From Verrucomicrobiota bacterium (GTDB lineage Bacteria; Verrucomicrobiota; Lentisphaeria; JABSQK01; JAJFLO01): a DNA stretch of 64,000 bases. The position numbers and the translations under genes were made by a program. Every line of letters starts with the position of its first letter. Positions within the stretch are counted from its first letter, which is position 1. The notes beneath the pieces are model-generated. The model worked only from the letters and a program-made list of their open reading frames with translations. It did not search any database and had not been told where the DNA came from. Positions 18,302-28,685 of the stretch are shown piece by piece. The stretch lies in NCBI GenBank assembly GCA_021772635.1, contig JAJFLP010000099.1, forward strand, positions 1-64,000, written 5' to 3'.

Positions 18302-18745
18302 TGCTTCTTAACTCCTAATCTATGAGGGATAATAAGCACCTTTTCTCGAAATTCAACATCGACAACTGACAGGTAATTCGATTTCCCGAAGGAAAGTAGA
18401 ACGGTCCGGCTGCGCCTCCAGACTGTTAGGCGGCCGTGGTAACGCTCGCGAATCATCATTCTCGTTTTTCGATCCGTTACCTACCCGTCCCAAGACCGGC
18501 GAATTCGAATTCTCTAAATATGCGAGATCCATAGTTCCCGGAACAGACGTATATCGAATAGCCTAAGACGAGATTCGCACCAACGGATTTTATCCGTACT
18601 AACAACCTAAACTCAATTTATAAATAGGTCGCATCTACCTTTCATGAACTGACTATATCAGCGATTCCCACTTATTTCATTCACAAACTTTTGTTGTCAC
18701 TTCTTCGTGCTGTCAACTGAGCCTGTCGATCTTAACGACGACTAT
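18302..18745. other. Spacer without recognisable genes
   Basis: No gene, repeat-family member or clear hairpin was found between the methyltransferase and flippase genes, which lie in the same direction. It probably contains the methyltransferase promoter, though no confident -35/-10 pair can be named. Confidence 0.5.
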
Positions 18746-20119
18746 TCAGAATTCGATACCAAACGGAGTTGATAAACCGACTAATGTACGAACCGCCAAT
18801 AGAGTTCCGAGTAATCCGATCAACACTCCCGTTGCAATCATATCCTGTCTTATAGCGGACAACCGTTCGCGCCAAAGCCCAACGGAGAAAACGAGGTAAT
18901 AAGGTATATCACCAAACGCTATAACGACCACAGAGCAAGCGATACCGGAAATATTAGCGCCCTCGGCCAGATAAAATACTCCCAGTATTCCTGAACTAAT
19001 CAATACCAGTCGAAGTGCACCTCCCACAGTACTGTAGATCGGCTTCCCCAGAGCGATTAACGCGGAAGCTATCGTATTATTCAAAATCCCTGGCCATAAG
19101 CCCAAGGCAAGTATCGGCAACATCCAAGCTGCGCCATGGTACTCCTGTGGCCAAAGAAGTTTTACGATAACATCTCCGAAACAACTTAAGAGAGATACAC
19201 CAACGGCAGCGGCGTAAAGAAACTTTCGACGATTGTGAATTATTTTTGCTCGTAGTTCATGGCGTGGAAGATTCAGCTTTTCGCTAATCGCAGGAAACAG
19301 AATGCTCTCACTAAGCCTCGTAACTATACTACGCGGGACTTCTACAATCATGATCGCGATAGAAAATGCTCCCAATAGATCGAATGGAATAAGTTTCCCC
19401 AAAATCAATCGGTCTGATTGCATTGCAAGGAACGTGAAACCTGAAGAAAAGAAAATCCATTTGCCGAAATTGATATATTTCCGGACTATTTCACGATCCC
19501 ACACGAATCGATTTTTATAACCCGGGATAATGTAATGGCTACTTATCGACCCGAATGCAGCGCCGGCGATTGCACCAAACGCTAATACCCAAATGGTTGG
19601 GCTGATTAATGCCCAAACAATCATCAGAACCATAGATACAGTTTGAGATCCGACGTTCAAGGCGATGACCTTTCTCAAATTCAGACCTTTTACCAATGTT
19701 ATTACACTTGTCGACTCCACCCCTCTCAATATGGTTGTAAGTCCAACGACCGGGATAAGCCATAGGAAAAGTGAGTTCTGGTAAAACCATGAGATTGGCC
19801 ACGCTATCATCGTCGTGCCCAACCACAAAAATACACCGCGGTAAACCTTTAACGTCCATCCTGTGTTATAGAACTCAGGATCGCTGCCTCGATCGTTCTG
19901 AATTATACACTGTTGAATACCGACATCGGATAGCATTTCCAATCCTCGCAATATCGTATTCACCAACATCATTATTCCAAAAGCCTCCGGTAATAACAAT
20001 CGAGTGAGTACAAGGTTGCCTAACAAACGAAGCCCCTGACCAGCACCATGACCGATCAATACCCAAATACCTCCTCTTAGAGCTCTGAGTTTAAGACTAA
20101 TCTGTGGAGTATTCGACAT
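18746..20119 (-). CDS. Wzx-like polysaccharide flippase
   Basis: A 457-residue integral membrane protein of the oligosaccharide flippase family (MOP superfamily). About twelve to fourteen hydrophobic segments are present, beginning with RGGIWVLIGHGAGQGLRLLG and TRLLLPEAFGIMMLVNTIL, typical of Wzx/RfbX N termini. It would move undecaprenyl-linked repeat units across the inner membrane for the Wzy-like polymerase at 14214-15605. It stands alone on the minus strand with a 444-bp spacer downstream and the gene-poor region upstream. Confidence 0.9.
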   Translation of the reverse strand: MSNTPQISLKLRALRGGIWVLIGHGAGQGLRLLGNLVLTRLLLPEAFGIMMLVNTILRGLEMLSDVGIQQCIIQNDRGSDPEFYNTGWTLKVYRGVFLWLGTTMIAWPISWFYQNSLFLWLIPVVGLTTILRGVESTSVITLVKGLNLRKVIALNVGSQTVSMVLMIVWALISPTIWVLAFGAIAGAAFGSISSHYIIPGYKNRFVWDREIVRKYINFGKWIFFSSGFTFLAMQSDRLILGKLIPFDLLGAFSIAIMIVEVPRSIVTRLSESILFPAISEKLNLPRHELRAKIIHNRRKFLYAAAVGVSLLSCFGDVIVKLLWPQEYHGAAWMLPILALGLWPGILNNTIASALIALGKPIYSTVGGALRLVLISSGILGVFYLAEGANISGIACSVVVIAFGDIPYYLVFSVGLWRERLSAIRQDMIATGVLIGLLGTLLAVRTLVGLSTPFGIEF

Positions 20120-21345
20120 AATTCCCCTAACGATTGAACTGCTAATTCAATGATGAGAAGGCACACACCATGTAACCTACTTCGAAGACATTGGTACATT
20201 GAATCTTATGCGTGCGGCAAGCGTTTTGAGTCTCAAATATTCGACTGTTGAAACAGACGGTATGACTTACGGAAATTGACACGGTTATCTCAAGATTTTC
20301 AGAAAACAATCACGGCCCTCGCCCGCCTCTCCGCGACGCAATAATCGGCAATTCCAATCGAGTTTTCATCGCTATGATCGTAGCACGGCATACAGACTTC
20401 TCGAGATGGGCAACCCTCGTGGCAAGACCAGAAATAAAATGTCAATCCTGATTTATTCTGATTTTAATACGCCGTGCGTTTCTGTAAAAATAGCGAATCC
20501 GGCCCCGACTTAAACTCAATACATTGGAAATCTGCACACAAGAATCAGAAACTTCATCTACTAAATTCGTCGTGATACTCGAATTTACAGCATATCCTGC
20601 ACGGAAGATCAACAATACTGCAACCGCGACGGCGGTACATTCAAGGATACAACTACAAACGTAGCGTACTAGTCTTGAAGTACGTCCCGCATGCGCCCTC
20701 GCCCTGGAGTCCCTATTGTCCGCCAATGGCTGGAAACGGAATACTTCCGAACTAATTTAAACGCCGGCTCTCTCTTAAAACTATCCAGACAAATGAGATC
20801 AAGTCAATGTCCTTTAGGCGTTTCTTTTATAGCTTCGAGTCTTCAATTACGATTAAGAAATCATCTAGCTTTATTATTTCAACGGGGCCATCGACTGTAC
20901 ACAGGTTCAATGTCTTAGGATCGCGATTATAAGTCACGTGACGACGCCACCGGGCGCGAAACCTGTCGGTGGGTATTGAGGGTGAATATTCGGCAATTTA
21001 CGCCGACGTTTCGATGATAGCCACATATAACCCTTCGCTTAGACCTGAATCCGTGAAAAATTGCGCGATTCGCGCGGGCCATTGGAACCGCATTGAAATC
21101 GGAGCGGAATTTTCCGTTACCGTGTTGGGCGATTACGTTTATATCGGTTCCGGCGCTGCCTTTTAACGGCCGAAACGCCTCCTTGATATCCTAAATTTTG
21201 GTCAATAGCTGACAGGATCGGCACCGAAGGCACATTTCAGCCGTGATAATTATCCTTTCCTATCTATAAACTGACATGTTTAGCTAACAGTATCTTGGGT
21301 GGAGAGTTGCAAGCACGTTATGCCAGGTAAAATTGCTGCCGAATT
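20120..21345. other. Gene-poor region
   Basis: No convincing gene in about 1.2 kb. A 65-codon plus-strand frame at 20969-21166 ends in GDYVYIGSGAAF, faintly like a hexapeptide-repeat transferase, but it is too short to call. The word CGTCCCGCATGC near 20685 recalls the MITE family without further match. The region probably represents decayed DNA next to the IS1380 remnant. Confidence 0.4.
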
Positions 21346-21987
21346 TCAGGATTTTCGAACCGGCATGGGCAACAATTTTGCAGCCAACTCCACAACGCCC
21401 TGTCTCAAGGTTCGCAGAATGTTGTAGGCAAGCATTCCCAGTTGCAAAAAGGTAGCGTTAGTCTTGAACTTCCCCGACGGAAGCCGTTCGATATCAAAGT
21501 CTGACTTTATCTCACTATGAAATTTCTCGCTCGTTCCGTGCGAGTGGAACAGCGAGATAATCTCATCCGGTGAAACACCCACGTCATACGGAACATATTC
21601 ATGCGTACTCGTCCGAACAGTCCCGAACTCTTCGTTTCACAATAGATTCAGCGTTGCTTGACCAATATTCTTATCATAAATACCAGCATTCTCATCCAAG
21701 TATTGCCTAAGACTTGCACTCAAGTAGTTCCTTTGAAGATCAAGTGAATCCTTGAACAATTCATCGTCTTGGAATACTTCGATGTCTTCACAATCGGTTC
21801 GCCCCTGTGTCTACAACCCGACAACTGAAGAAAATACATCCGCTTTTCGTTCTAACTCATTTCTCGTTCCCAAATTCGATGACCCAACATGATTTCTTAA
21901 ATTCGATTGATCGAGTAATAGCCCCAATAAAGACAAGCCGTCAACACTGTTGATTTTCTCTGAACCTTGCTCTATTTTGAATTGCAT
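21346..21987 (-). pseudogene. IS1380-family transposase remnant
   Basis: Reading one minus-strand frame from the ATG at 21987 (AAAGGTGA just upstream) gives an IS1380-like N terminus (EQGSEKINSVDGLSLLG), an in-frame TAG at codon 59, then QGRTDCEDIEVFQDDELFKD and LRQYLDENAG. A TGA follows, and then the C-terminal signature SHGTSEKFHSEIKSDFDIER and NATFLQLGMLAYNILR. The two stops and the 214-codon length, about half the family's usual ~430-460, show that the central catalytic part has been deleted in frame. No terminal repeats could be drawn. Confidence 0.85.
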
Positions 21988-22126
21988 TTACTCACCTTTT
22001 GGGTTAGACCTTAAATATCATTTTCTGGTAGATATAAACTTCTATAGCCCAACAGGTTATTCAATTCTATAGATTAATTAATTCCCGGATTTTTCACGGA
22101 TTCAGGGTAGAATCAAAAATCTTATT

Positions 22127-23098
22127 ATGGGCCAAGAAATTTCGATAATAATCGTCAGTTATAATGTTAAGGACCTATTGCAGAAATGCTTGACGCGAGT
22201 AGGTAATTGCGTTCGCAATCTCGATTGCGAAATTTTCGTTGTCGACAATAATTCTGGAGATGGGTCTGCGGACATGGTCGCGGACTCCTTCGCGACGGTG
22301 CGGTTGATTCGCAGCGCAAAAAATATCGGATTTGCTGCCGGAAATAATTTAGCAATCAGACAAGCCTCCGGTGAATTAATCTTGCTTCTGAATCCAGATT
22401 CCTATCTCGGTGACGGAAGCATCGAAGCAATGCTGGGGTGTATGAGAAAGATATCGAGATGTGGCATCTTGGGTGTGAGACAAGTAGATGAAAACGGAGT
22501 ATTTCAACCGTCGGCCCGAAGATTTCCAGGGATATGGTGGAAACTTCTATCAAGATCCGGTCTCGCAAATTATAACTCGAAATCCCGGCGTTTAAGTGGC
22601 CCGGATTTTACGGACTGCAGTGAAACATGTGAAGCGGACTGGGTGGTTGGTTCATGTTTTCTGATTCGGCGCCGATTACTAGACGAAATAGGATTACTTG
22701 ACGAGAGATATTTTCTGTACTTTGAAGAGGTAGATTTCTGTTTGCAGGCAAAACGGGCGGGTTGGAAAGTTTTTTATTTCCCACAGGTTTCCGTCACTCA
22801 TATTGCGGGACAAAGTGCGATCGCAGCCTCAGACGAAAATGAGAACGCGGTTTCTCGGTCTGGGAAACAACTTGTTCGATACCGAACCAAGAGCGAGTTG
22901 CGATACTATCGGAAGAACTTCGGGTTCTGCTATACACTTGGGGCGGCGAGTGTAGAGCTGGTAACGGAACTTGCTGTATGGACTCGAAATTTGGTGCGCC
23001 ACGGCGAACAGGGTCGACGGAAGCGGGCGGAGGCGACGTTCGCAATCAAATTGATTATCGCGACACTTATCGAAGATCAATGTGGAAGTAAACTTTAA
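22127..23098 (+). CDS. Family 2 glycosyltransferase (rhamnosyltransferase-like)
   Basis: A 323-residue GT2 enzyme. It begins with the A-fold strand ISIIIVSYNVKDLLQKCL, then VVDNNSGDGSADMV with the acidic nucleotide-binding residues. LLLNPDSYL takes the place of the DxD metal motif, and FLYFEEVDFCLQAKRAGW carries the conserved ED acceptor-side motif. This pattern is typical of WbbL-like rhamnosyltransferases, though the sugar cannot be proved. The next gene, also GT2, follows after 98 bp on the same strand. Confidence 0.88.
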   Translation: MGQEISIIIVSYNVKDLLQKCLTRVGNCVRNLDCEIFVVDNNSGDGSADMVADSFATVRLIRSAKNIGFAAGNNLAIRQASGELILLLNPDSYLGDGSIEAMLGCMRKISRCGILGVRQVDENGVFQPSARRFPGIWWKLLSRSGLANYNSKSRRLSGPDFTDCSETCEADWVVGSCFLIRRRLLDEIGLLDERYFLYFEEVDFCLQAKRAGWKVFYFPQVSVTHIAGQSAIAASDENENAVSRSGKQLVRYRTKSELRYYRKNFGFCYTLGAASVELVTELAVWTRNLVRHGEQGRRKRAEATFAIKLIIATLIEDQCGSKL

Positions 23099-23196
23099 GT
23101 GAAAGTTGCTGATGTTTCGATGCGGTGGACCTCCAAGTCAAGAGGAGCTACCCAGAAATAGATTCAAAAGTAAGAGAATTGTAATAGGATGAATAA

Positions 23197-24177
23197 ATGG
23201 GCATAGGCGTCGTTGTAATCGGCCGGAATGAAGGAGAACGCCTTAAGCGATGTTTAAATTCAGTCAATTGCACCAAAAATTCCCTGATTTACGTGGATTC
23301 TGGCTCTACCGATGACAGTATCGAAGTCGCAAAATCACGTGGATTCAGGGTGATCGAGTTAGATCCGTCGACGCCATTCACCGCTGCTCGCGCTAGAAAT
23401 AAGGGGTTCGATCGTTTGGTTGGTCAATCGCCCGAAGTCGAATTCGTTCAGTTCGTGGACGGCGACTGCGCAATTTCTGAAAATTGGCTGGTGAACGCCG
23501 AACATACGCTCGCCACGAACCAGCATATATCGGTCGCGTGTGGAAGACTCAGAGAGCGCGAACGGGAAAAATCAATATTCGGTCGTTTATCAGACATGGA
23601 GCTGAATACCGAACCCGGAGAGATTAAATATTGCGGCGGGATCTTTATGGTAAGAGTTTCTTGCTTTGTAAAAACTGGTGGCTTCAATCCTGCGCTCATC
23701 GCAGGAGAAGAACCGGAATTATGCCTTCGACTGCGTCGGTGCGGCTGGTCGATCGTCCGTTTAGGCGATGATATGGCAACCCATGACGGAGGCGACATTA
23801 AGTTACTTCAATGGTGGAAACGATCGGTTCGCGGTGGGTACGCGTACGCCCAGGTTTCATGGCTCACTCGAAACGATAATGAATGCCTCTGGATTAAGCA
23901 GTCTCGTAGTGTCTGGTTTTGGGGGCTCATACTTCCGGCAACGATTCTCGCCAGCACCGTTTTGATCTCCGCCGCGGGCGCGTTCCTGATCGTCGGATAC
24001 GCTCTTCTTGGATACCGCGTATACCGCTACCGCCGTAGTCGCGGAGATAATACGCGTGACGCAAGGTTATACTCTTTTTTCTGTATTCTAGGAAAGGTCC
24101 CCCAGGCGATTGGTCAGCTTGGGTTCCACAAAAATCGGTTACTGAATCGCGGAAATCGGCTTATCGAGTACAAGTGA
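23197..24177 (+). CDS. Family 2 glycosyltransferase with C-terminal membrane segment
   Basis: A 326-residue GT2 protein. The N-terminal fold shows IGVVVIGRNEGERLKRCLNS, then LIYVDSGSTDDSIEVA and the metal-binding FVDGDCAI (DGD, ~85-92). A GEEPELCLRLRRCGW acceptor segment follows around residue 168. A hydrophobic stretch near residues 245-270 probably anchors it in the inner membrane. The substrate is unknown. It follows the previous glycosyltransferase in the same direction and converges on the GT4 gene after it. Confidence 0.87.
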   Translation: MGIGVVVIGRNEGERLKRCLNSVNCTKNSLIYVDSGSTDDSIEVAKSRGFRVIELDPSTPFTAARARNKGFDRLVGQSPEVEFVQFVDGDCAISENWLVNAEHTLATNQHISVACGRLREREREKSIFGRLSDMELNTEPGEIKYCGGIFMVRVSCFVKTGGFNPALIAGEEPELCLRLRRCGWSIVRLGDDMATHDGGDIKLLQWWKRSVRGGYAYAQVSWLTRNDNECLWIKQSRSVWFWGLILPATILASTVLISAAGAFLIVGYALLGYRVYRYRRSRGDNTRDARLYSFFCILGKVPQAIGQLGFHKNRLLNRGNRLIEYK

Positions 24178-24193
24178 TTAATTGCTTCATGAA

Positions 24194-25417
24194 CTACCTG
24201 GAGCTTTTCTGAAGAATTTTCTGAAATTCATGGATTAGTGGATCGACGCACGTGGCAAGATCGAATCTCTTCTGAACAGTCTCAATCCCTGCCGCAGCAA
24301 GTTTCTTCGCCAACTCGTAGTCCTCGTACAGCCTTTCTATCGCGGTAGCCAAAGACGATGCGTCGCGTGGCGAGACGAGCAATCCATTCACACCATCGCT
24401 GATCAAATCGGGAATCCCTACCAGGTTCGTCGATATAACTGGCAGCCCACTTGCCATCGCTTCCATTAAAACGGCGGGTAAACCATCCGCGTCATTGTCT
24501 GATGCCCAAACGCAAGGAAGACAATAAATGTCTCCCTCGTGTAAGAAATCATTCATCTCCTCATGACTGATATTTCGTCCGGGAATATCGATATATTTCT
24601 GTAGCCCTAGAGTTGCTACTCGCTGTTGTAATTCGTTAGCTAATGGGCCGCTGCCTATGATTGCGCATTGTATGTTAATCTCCTTATCCAATAAGATCTT
24701 ACAGGCATCAATCAAATCTTCGAATCCCTTTTTCTCAACTAACCGTCCGCTACTTCGAATCTTGAACGGTTGTCCGTTATCATATGAAAGGTCCTTAGGA
24801 AAAAATAATTTCGGATTAATACCGCAGTATACCATGATAAGCTGGCTCGGATCTGCGCCGTTTCTTAGGTAGAAATCTCGATGGAATTTCGATATGCATA
24901 CGATAAAAACGGCCTGCTCGATCTTATCCTCCAATGCAACCCGATCCCTCCAAAGATCAGCGCCGTGCCCGGTGAAACTAAACGTGGTCCCTAACAGCCG
25001 AGCACCGTACATGCCGATCGTCGCGCACGAGTGCGCCCACTGGGAATGAATATGAGTCACTTTCTCCTGCTTAAGACCCCGAGCCCAATGGCAGGCAACG
25101 AAAAGGTGGGCAAAGGCCGCTATTCGCATGCGAAACGACTCTCGTCGACCGACGCAAGCGTTCCAAAGACACAGAAAAAATCGGGACCCGAATATAAAAG
25201 GCGCGAGAAGAACGGAAAAAATCAGTGACGAACACCGAAGCGGGTATATCGGTATCGTTTGATCGACAAGATCGCGTGCCCATTCGGAGGTGTAGAATAC
25301 GGAATCAGGCAAGCGCATCGCGTGCAATTTAAATGGAATTTTCTCTCGATTAAGAACACCAAGCTCGAGTGATACCCAAGGATTACCAATTCCGTTTGTG
25401 GTAATATAATGAATCAT
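24194..25417 (-). CDS. GT4 glycosyltransferase, colanic-acid WcaL-like
   Basis: A 407-residue GT-B enzyme. Features include HIHSQWAHSCATIG in the N-terminal domain, SFTGHGADLW near residue 147, and the donor domain with RSSGRLVEKKGFEDLIDAC (~221-239). DADGLPAVLMEAMASGLPVI carries the E-x7-E type motif (~308-327). The arrangement is that of WcaL/AmsK-type exopolysaccharide transferases. It ends 16 bp from the convergent GT2 gene. The spacer upstream (25418-25710) shows nothing recognisable. Confidence 0.9.
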   Translation of the reverse strand: MIHYITTNGIGNPWVSLELGVLNREKIPFKLHAMRLPDSVFYTSEWARDLVDQTIPIYPLRCSSLIFSVLLAPFIFGSRFFLCLWNACVGRRESFRMRIAAFAHLFVACHWARGLKQEKVTHIHSQWAHSCATIGMYGARLLGTTFSFTGHGADLWRDRVALEDKIEQAVFIVCISKFHRDFYLRNGADPSQLIMVYCGINPKLFFPKDLSYDNGQPFKIRSSGRLVEKKGFEDLIDACKILLDKEINIQCAIIGSGPLANELQQRVATLGLQKYIDIPGRNISHEEMNDFLHEGDIYCLPCVWASDNDADGLPAVLMEAMASGLPVISTNLVGIPDLISDGVNGLLVSPRDASSLATAIERLYEDYELAKKLAAAGIETVQKRFDLATCVDPLIHEFQKILQKSSR

Positions 25418-25710
25418 TATTCGCTTGTATGCTTGCCCCGTCTACTGGTTCGGTAAGGAAGATAGTTAACCCACACTGGGGCCCGCTAATGAATGAGGAG
25501 ATTGACCTATGATGGAACTAAGATAAGAATATTCAGAAGTGCCACATAGCGTGATCCTCACCGCTACATAACTAACGATAGTTCTATCGACCGCGTCGTA
25601 ACTGGACTATATCTGCAATCTGTCAGAAGTTTAATAAAGTTGATCGGATGTGCGCGAATAATATTAAATATTCGCGATATGGCTGACGATAAGTATGATT
25701 ACGCTAAGAT

Positions 25711-26712
25711 TTAACGTGGGAGTGTTTTCTTGTCGTTATATCCATTGGGATAATTACGATGCCACTTCCAGGCGGTCTCGACTATCTGGCGGATATCGCT
25801 ATATCTTGGAGACCAACCAAGTTCAGACTTAATCTTTTCCGAGCTGGCAATTAATATGCCCGGGTCTCCAGGCCGCCTTTCTTCGCTCGTATGATTTATA
25901 CTCAATCCCGTTATCTCTTCACTCGCTTTCAGAACCTCCAGCACGCTAATTCCCTCGCCGCAACCCAAATTGTAAGAGCTGCCCTCTCCCGGTTTTAACG
26001 CTTCGATCGCAAGCTGATGAGCGTACGCAAGATCATCAGTATGGATATAGTCACGAATACAAGAACCATCGCGAGTGTCATAATCAGTACCAAATATTTT
26101 CAGCGATTCGCGTCGACCGACCGCGGCAAACAAAGTCAAGGGGATAAGGTGACTTTCGCGGTTTCGATCCTCTCCGAATTGACCATCCGGATCCGCACCG
26201 GAGGCATTAAAATACCGCAATAATGTGTAACCGATTCCATAAGCGCGGCAATAATCTTTAATCAGCCATTCAGCCGCGAGCTTGGTGGTCCCGTACGGGA
26301 CTTCGGGACTTTGATCGGATTCTTCAGTTAGCGGCATTTCGTTGTCGAATCCGAATGTTGCCGCCGTGCTGCTAAAAACAATCGCTTTTATCCCATTGTC
26401 GTTCATCGCATCTAAGACATTTTTGGTGCCAATGACGTTCGTTCGATAGTAAAGTTCCGGATCGCTAATCGAGTCTGGCACCGATGCGACTGCTGCAAAA
26501 TGCATTACCGCTTCGATCTCATGTTTTGACATAGCGTTGGCCAATGCAGCCCGATCACTGATATCACCAAGGACGAGGCGATCATGTGGCACAGATTCAG
26601 CATTACCTTCCACCAAATTGTCGTAAGCGATCGCGTCATGCCCGTTTTTCAATAACCACCGCAGGCATGCGCTGCCAACATAGCCGGCGCCTCCAGTACA
26701 TAAGATTCTCAC
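25711..26712 (-). CDS. galE: UDP-glucose 4-epimerase
   Basis: An extended short-chain dehydrogenase of 333 residues. The NAD-binding GGAGYVGS lies at residues 6-13, with the catalytic Ser in VFSSTAATFG and the YxxxK motif in PYGTTK (about residues 140-145). RYFNASGADP and GSCIRDYIHTDDLA are classical GalE segments. It supplies UDP-galactose, or UDP-GalNAc in some relatives, to the glycosyltransferases around it. It is the last gene of a minus-strand run beginning at 29660. Confidence 0.95.
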   Translation of the reverse strand: MRILCTGGAGYVGSACLRWLLKNGHDAIAYDNLVEGNAESVPHDRLVLGDISDRAALANAMSKHEIEAVMHFAAVASVPDSISDPELYYRTNVIGTKNVLDAMNDNGIKAIVFSSTAATFGFDNEMPLTEESDQSPEVPYGTTKLAAEWLIKDYCRAYGIGYTLLRYFNASGADPDGQFGEDRNRESHLIPLTLFAAVGRRESLKIFGTDYDTRDGSCIRDYIHTDDLAYAHQLAIEALKPGEGSSYNLGCGEGISVLEVLKASEEITGLSINHTSEERRPGDPGILIASSEKIKSELGWSPRYSDIRQIVETAWKWHRNYPNGYNDKKTLPR

Positions 26713-26755
26713 TAGGTTATCTCCATATAAAAATATTCGTTAACAACCAAAATTA

Positions 26756-27322
26756 TCACGGCGAACCTAGGATTAAGTCGACCGCATCGGAAAGGTCTTC
26801 GGCGATATAATCGATCGCGGGATGATCGTGAGGCTGGGATGCACCATATCCTGTCTTAACCAGAATGTTAGATACACACCCGGCGTTCTTTCCGGCGAGG
26901 ATATCACTGATCATATCGCCAACCATCCATGACCTACTAAGGTCGATTCCGAGTTCATCAGCAGCGTGAAGCAACATGCCAGGGCCCGGCTTTCTGTATG
27001 GATCCTCGATTGCTTCTCGATCATTGCCGACTCGAGCTAACGGACAAAAATAAATACCGGAAATCTCTGCCTGTATCTCGCGCAATTGCCGATTCATTTC
27101 GGCATGAATATCGGCCAATATTTCAATCGTCAGTAAACCGTGTGCGATTGCTGCTTGATTCGTTGCGATGACCGTGAGATAACCGGCGCGAGTTAATCGC
27201 AGAATAGAATCCGCAACCCCGTCTATCAACTTCACATCATCCGGATCGTTCAGGTAGTGCACTTGCTCAATTACAGTACCATCTCGATCTAGAAATACGG
27301 CGGGTTTGAGTTTTCGGGTCAT
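26756..27322 (-). CDS. gmhB: D-glycero-D-manno-heptose 1,7-bisphosphate phosphatase (GmhB-like)
   Basis: A HAD-IIIA phosphatase of 188 residues. Motif I is FLDRDGTVIE with the two catalytic aspartates at residues 11 and 13, motif II VIATNQAAIAHG, motif III the lysine of YRKPGPGML, and motif IV WMVGDMISDILAGKNAG. GmhB enzymes usually hold zinc through four cysteine/histidine ligands in the loop before motif III; here only one cysteine (YFCPLARVG) remains, so the zinc site appears lost. It overlaps hddC by 4 bases. The step makes heptose 1-phosphate in the GDP-heptose route. Confidence 0.88.
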   Translation of the reverse strand: MTRKLKPAVFLDRDGTVIEQVHYLNDPDDVKLIDGVADSILRLTRAGYLTVIATNQAAIAHGLLTIEILADIHAEMNRQLREIQAEISGIYFCPLARVGNDREAIEDPYRKPGPGMLLHAADELGIDLSRSWMVGDMISDILAGKNAGCVSNILVKTGYGASQPHDHPAIDYIAEDLSDAVDLILGSP

Positions 27323-28074
27323 GTGAATTTCCGCAGTGTTTGTACATCTCGACTAGCTTTCGCCAGGGCTTCATGTGTCCCGATATCCAGATGATAGCCC
27401 TCCCAAACCCAACCACGCATCCGATTGATAAATTTGGGGATTACATCGAAACCCAAATCAAAGCCATCCATATCCGCCATTTCGCGGTAGGCTTCGGACG
27501 TCACGGCGTAAACTCCAGCATTAGCGAGATCGCTTTTCGGGCAGTTTGGCTTTTCAACAAAGTCAACTATCAACCCGTCATCGTTCAATTCGACGATTCC
27601 GCAATTCTTCGGGTGGTCGGCACGGAATAGCATCATCGTGACTGGATGACCGTGATCTAGGTGATAGTCCAGAAACGCACTTACGTCGAGATTGCTAAGG
27701 TTGTCAGCATAAACGATCAATCCGATGTCTCCGTCATCGAGATAATCACCGTTGGCGTGAATCGTGCCTGCTGAACCGAGTAAGGTCGATTCGAAAGCTT
27801 CCTCGATATGGAGATCTTGAGTATCGTTCACATCTTTAATATACTCTCGAACCTGTTCGGCAAGATGATGCGTGTTTATTAATATGTTTCGGACTCCGGC
27901 TCGTTCAATACTGTCGAACCAGTATTGAAGTAATGGCTTTTCCCCGATCGGAATCAGACATTTCGGTGTATGGTCCGTCAACGGCTGTAGTCGTGTCCCA
28001 ATTCCTGCACCTAACAATATAGCCTTGACAGAGGGTGTATTATCTTGATCTAACACTTGGTCTTCACCGGTCAC
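27319..28074 (-). CDS. hddC: D-glycero-alpha-D-manno-heptose 1-phosphate guanylyltransferase-like
   Basis: A nucleotidyltransferase of 251 residues. The nucleotide-binding signature AILLGAGIGTRLQPLT is at ~18-33, followed by PKCLIPIGEKPLLQYW. The metal-site region is LIVYADNLSNLD, and DFVEKPN lies in the sugar-binding half. Placed between gmhB and gmhA with overlaps of 4 and 11 bases, it fits HddC, which activates heptose 1-phosphate with GTP. Glucose- or mannose-1-phosphate use cannot be excluded from sequence alone. Confidence 0.88.
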   Translation of the reverse strand: MTGEDQVLDQDNTPSVKAILLGAGIGTRLQPLTDHTPKCLIPIGEKPLLQYWFDSIERAGVRNILINTHHLAEQVREYIKDVNDTQDLHIEEAFESTLLGSAGTIHANGDYLDDGDIGLIVYADNLSNLDVSAFLDYHLDHGHPVTMMLFRADHPKNCGIVELNDDGLIVDFVEKPNCPKSDLANAGVYAVTSEAYREMADMDGFDLGFDVIPKFINRMRGWVWEGYHLDIGTHEALAKASRDVQTLRKFT

Positions 28075-28660
28075 GATCGTCTGGCATCATTTCTATTGCA
28101 GTCTTCAATGTTTGGCTAACGATATGTCCGACCGAAAGATGAATGTCTTCGATAATGCCGTAATTATCGCAAGGAACGTGGATATTCAGGTCTGCTATTT
28201 CTTTTAAAGCCCCGCCGGTAAACCCAGTGAGGGCAACCACTTTCAACCCATTCTCTTTAGCCCAGACGCATGCGTTCACAACGTTAGCAGAATTACCGGA
28301 ACAACTAATTGCAACCGCCACATCGCCTTCCCGAGCATATGACTCCAGAGCGTAAGAAAATATCTTGTCGTAGTCGAGGTCATTCCCAATCGCTGTTGTT
28401 AGCCCAACGTTGTCAACCAAACTTACTGCCTTTAGCCGCCGCCGCTTACCAACGGCTGCCGTCTTAATGTAGTCGCATACATGGTGACTCGCTGTGGATG
28501 CACTCCCGCCATTGCCGTAGACAAAGACGTGCGCATCCAGAGACCACGCGTTAAAAAGAACTTCCGAAAATTCATCGATTCCTTTCTTATCAACCTTTTC
28601 GAGTACCTTGGTCAACTCATCCACATAACTCAAGGCCGAATTGTGATTGCTATACTCCAT
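28064..28660 (-). CDS. gmhA: Sedoheptulose 7-phosphate isomerase
   Basis: A SIS-domain isomerase of 198 residues, converting sedoheptulose 7-phosphate to D-glycero-D-manno-heptose 7-phosphate. The signature FVYGNGGSASTASHHVCDY (~51-69) is classical for GmhA, and AISCSGNSANVVNA forms the second phosphate-binding segment. A conserved glutamate and histidine follow in IIEDIHLSVGHIV near the C terminus. It overlaps hddC by 11 bases and lies 25 bp after hddA. Confidence 0.95.
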   Translation of the reverse strand: MEYSNHNSALSYVDELTKVLEKVDKKGIDEFSEVLFNAWSLDAHVFVYGNGGSASTASHHVCDYIKTAAVGKRRRLKAVSLVDNVGLTTAIGNDLDYDKIFSYALESYAREGDVAVAISCSGNSANVVNACVWAKENGLKVVALTGFTGGALKEIADLNIHVPCDNYGIIEDIHLSVGHIVSQTLKTAIEMMPDDRDR

Positions 28661-28685
28661 CGTTTACCTCCCCCATTGCGAATCG

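Noticed and set aside
20969-21166. 65-codon frame with a hexapeptide-transferase-like ending
   Set aside because: Too short and only one hexapeptide-like turn; cannot be supported as a gene.
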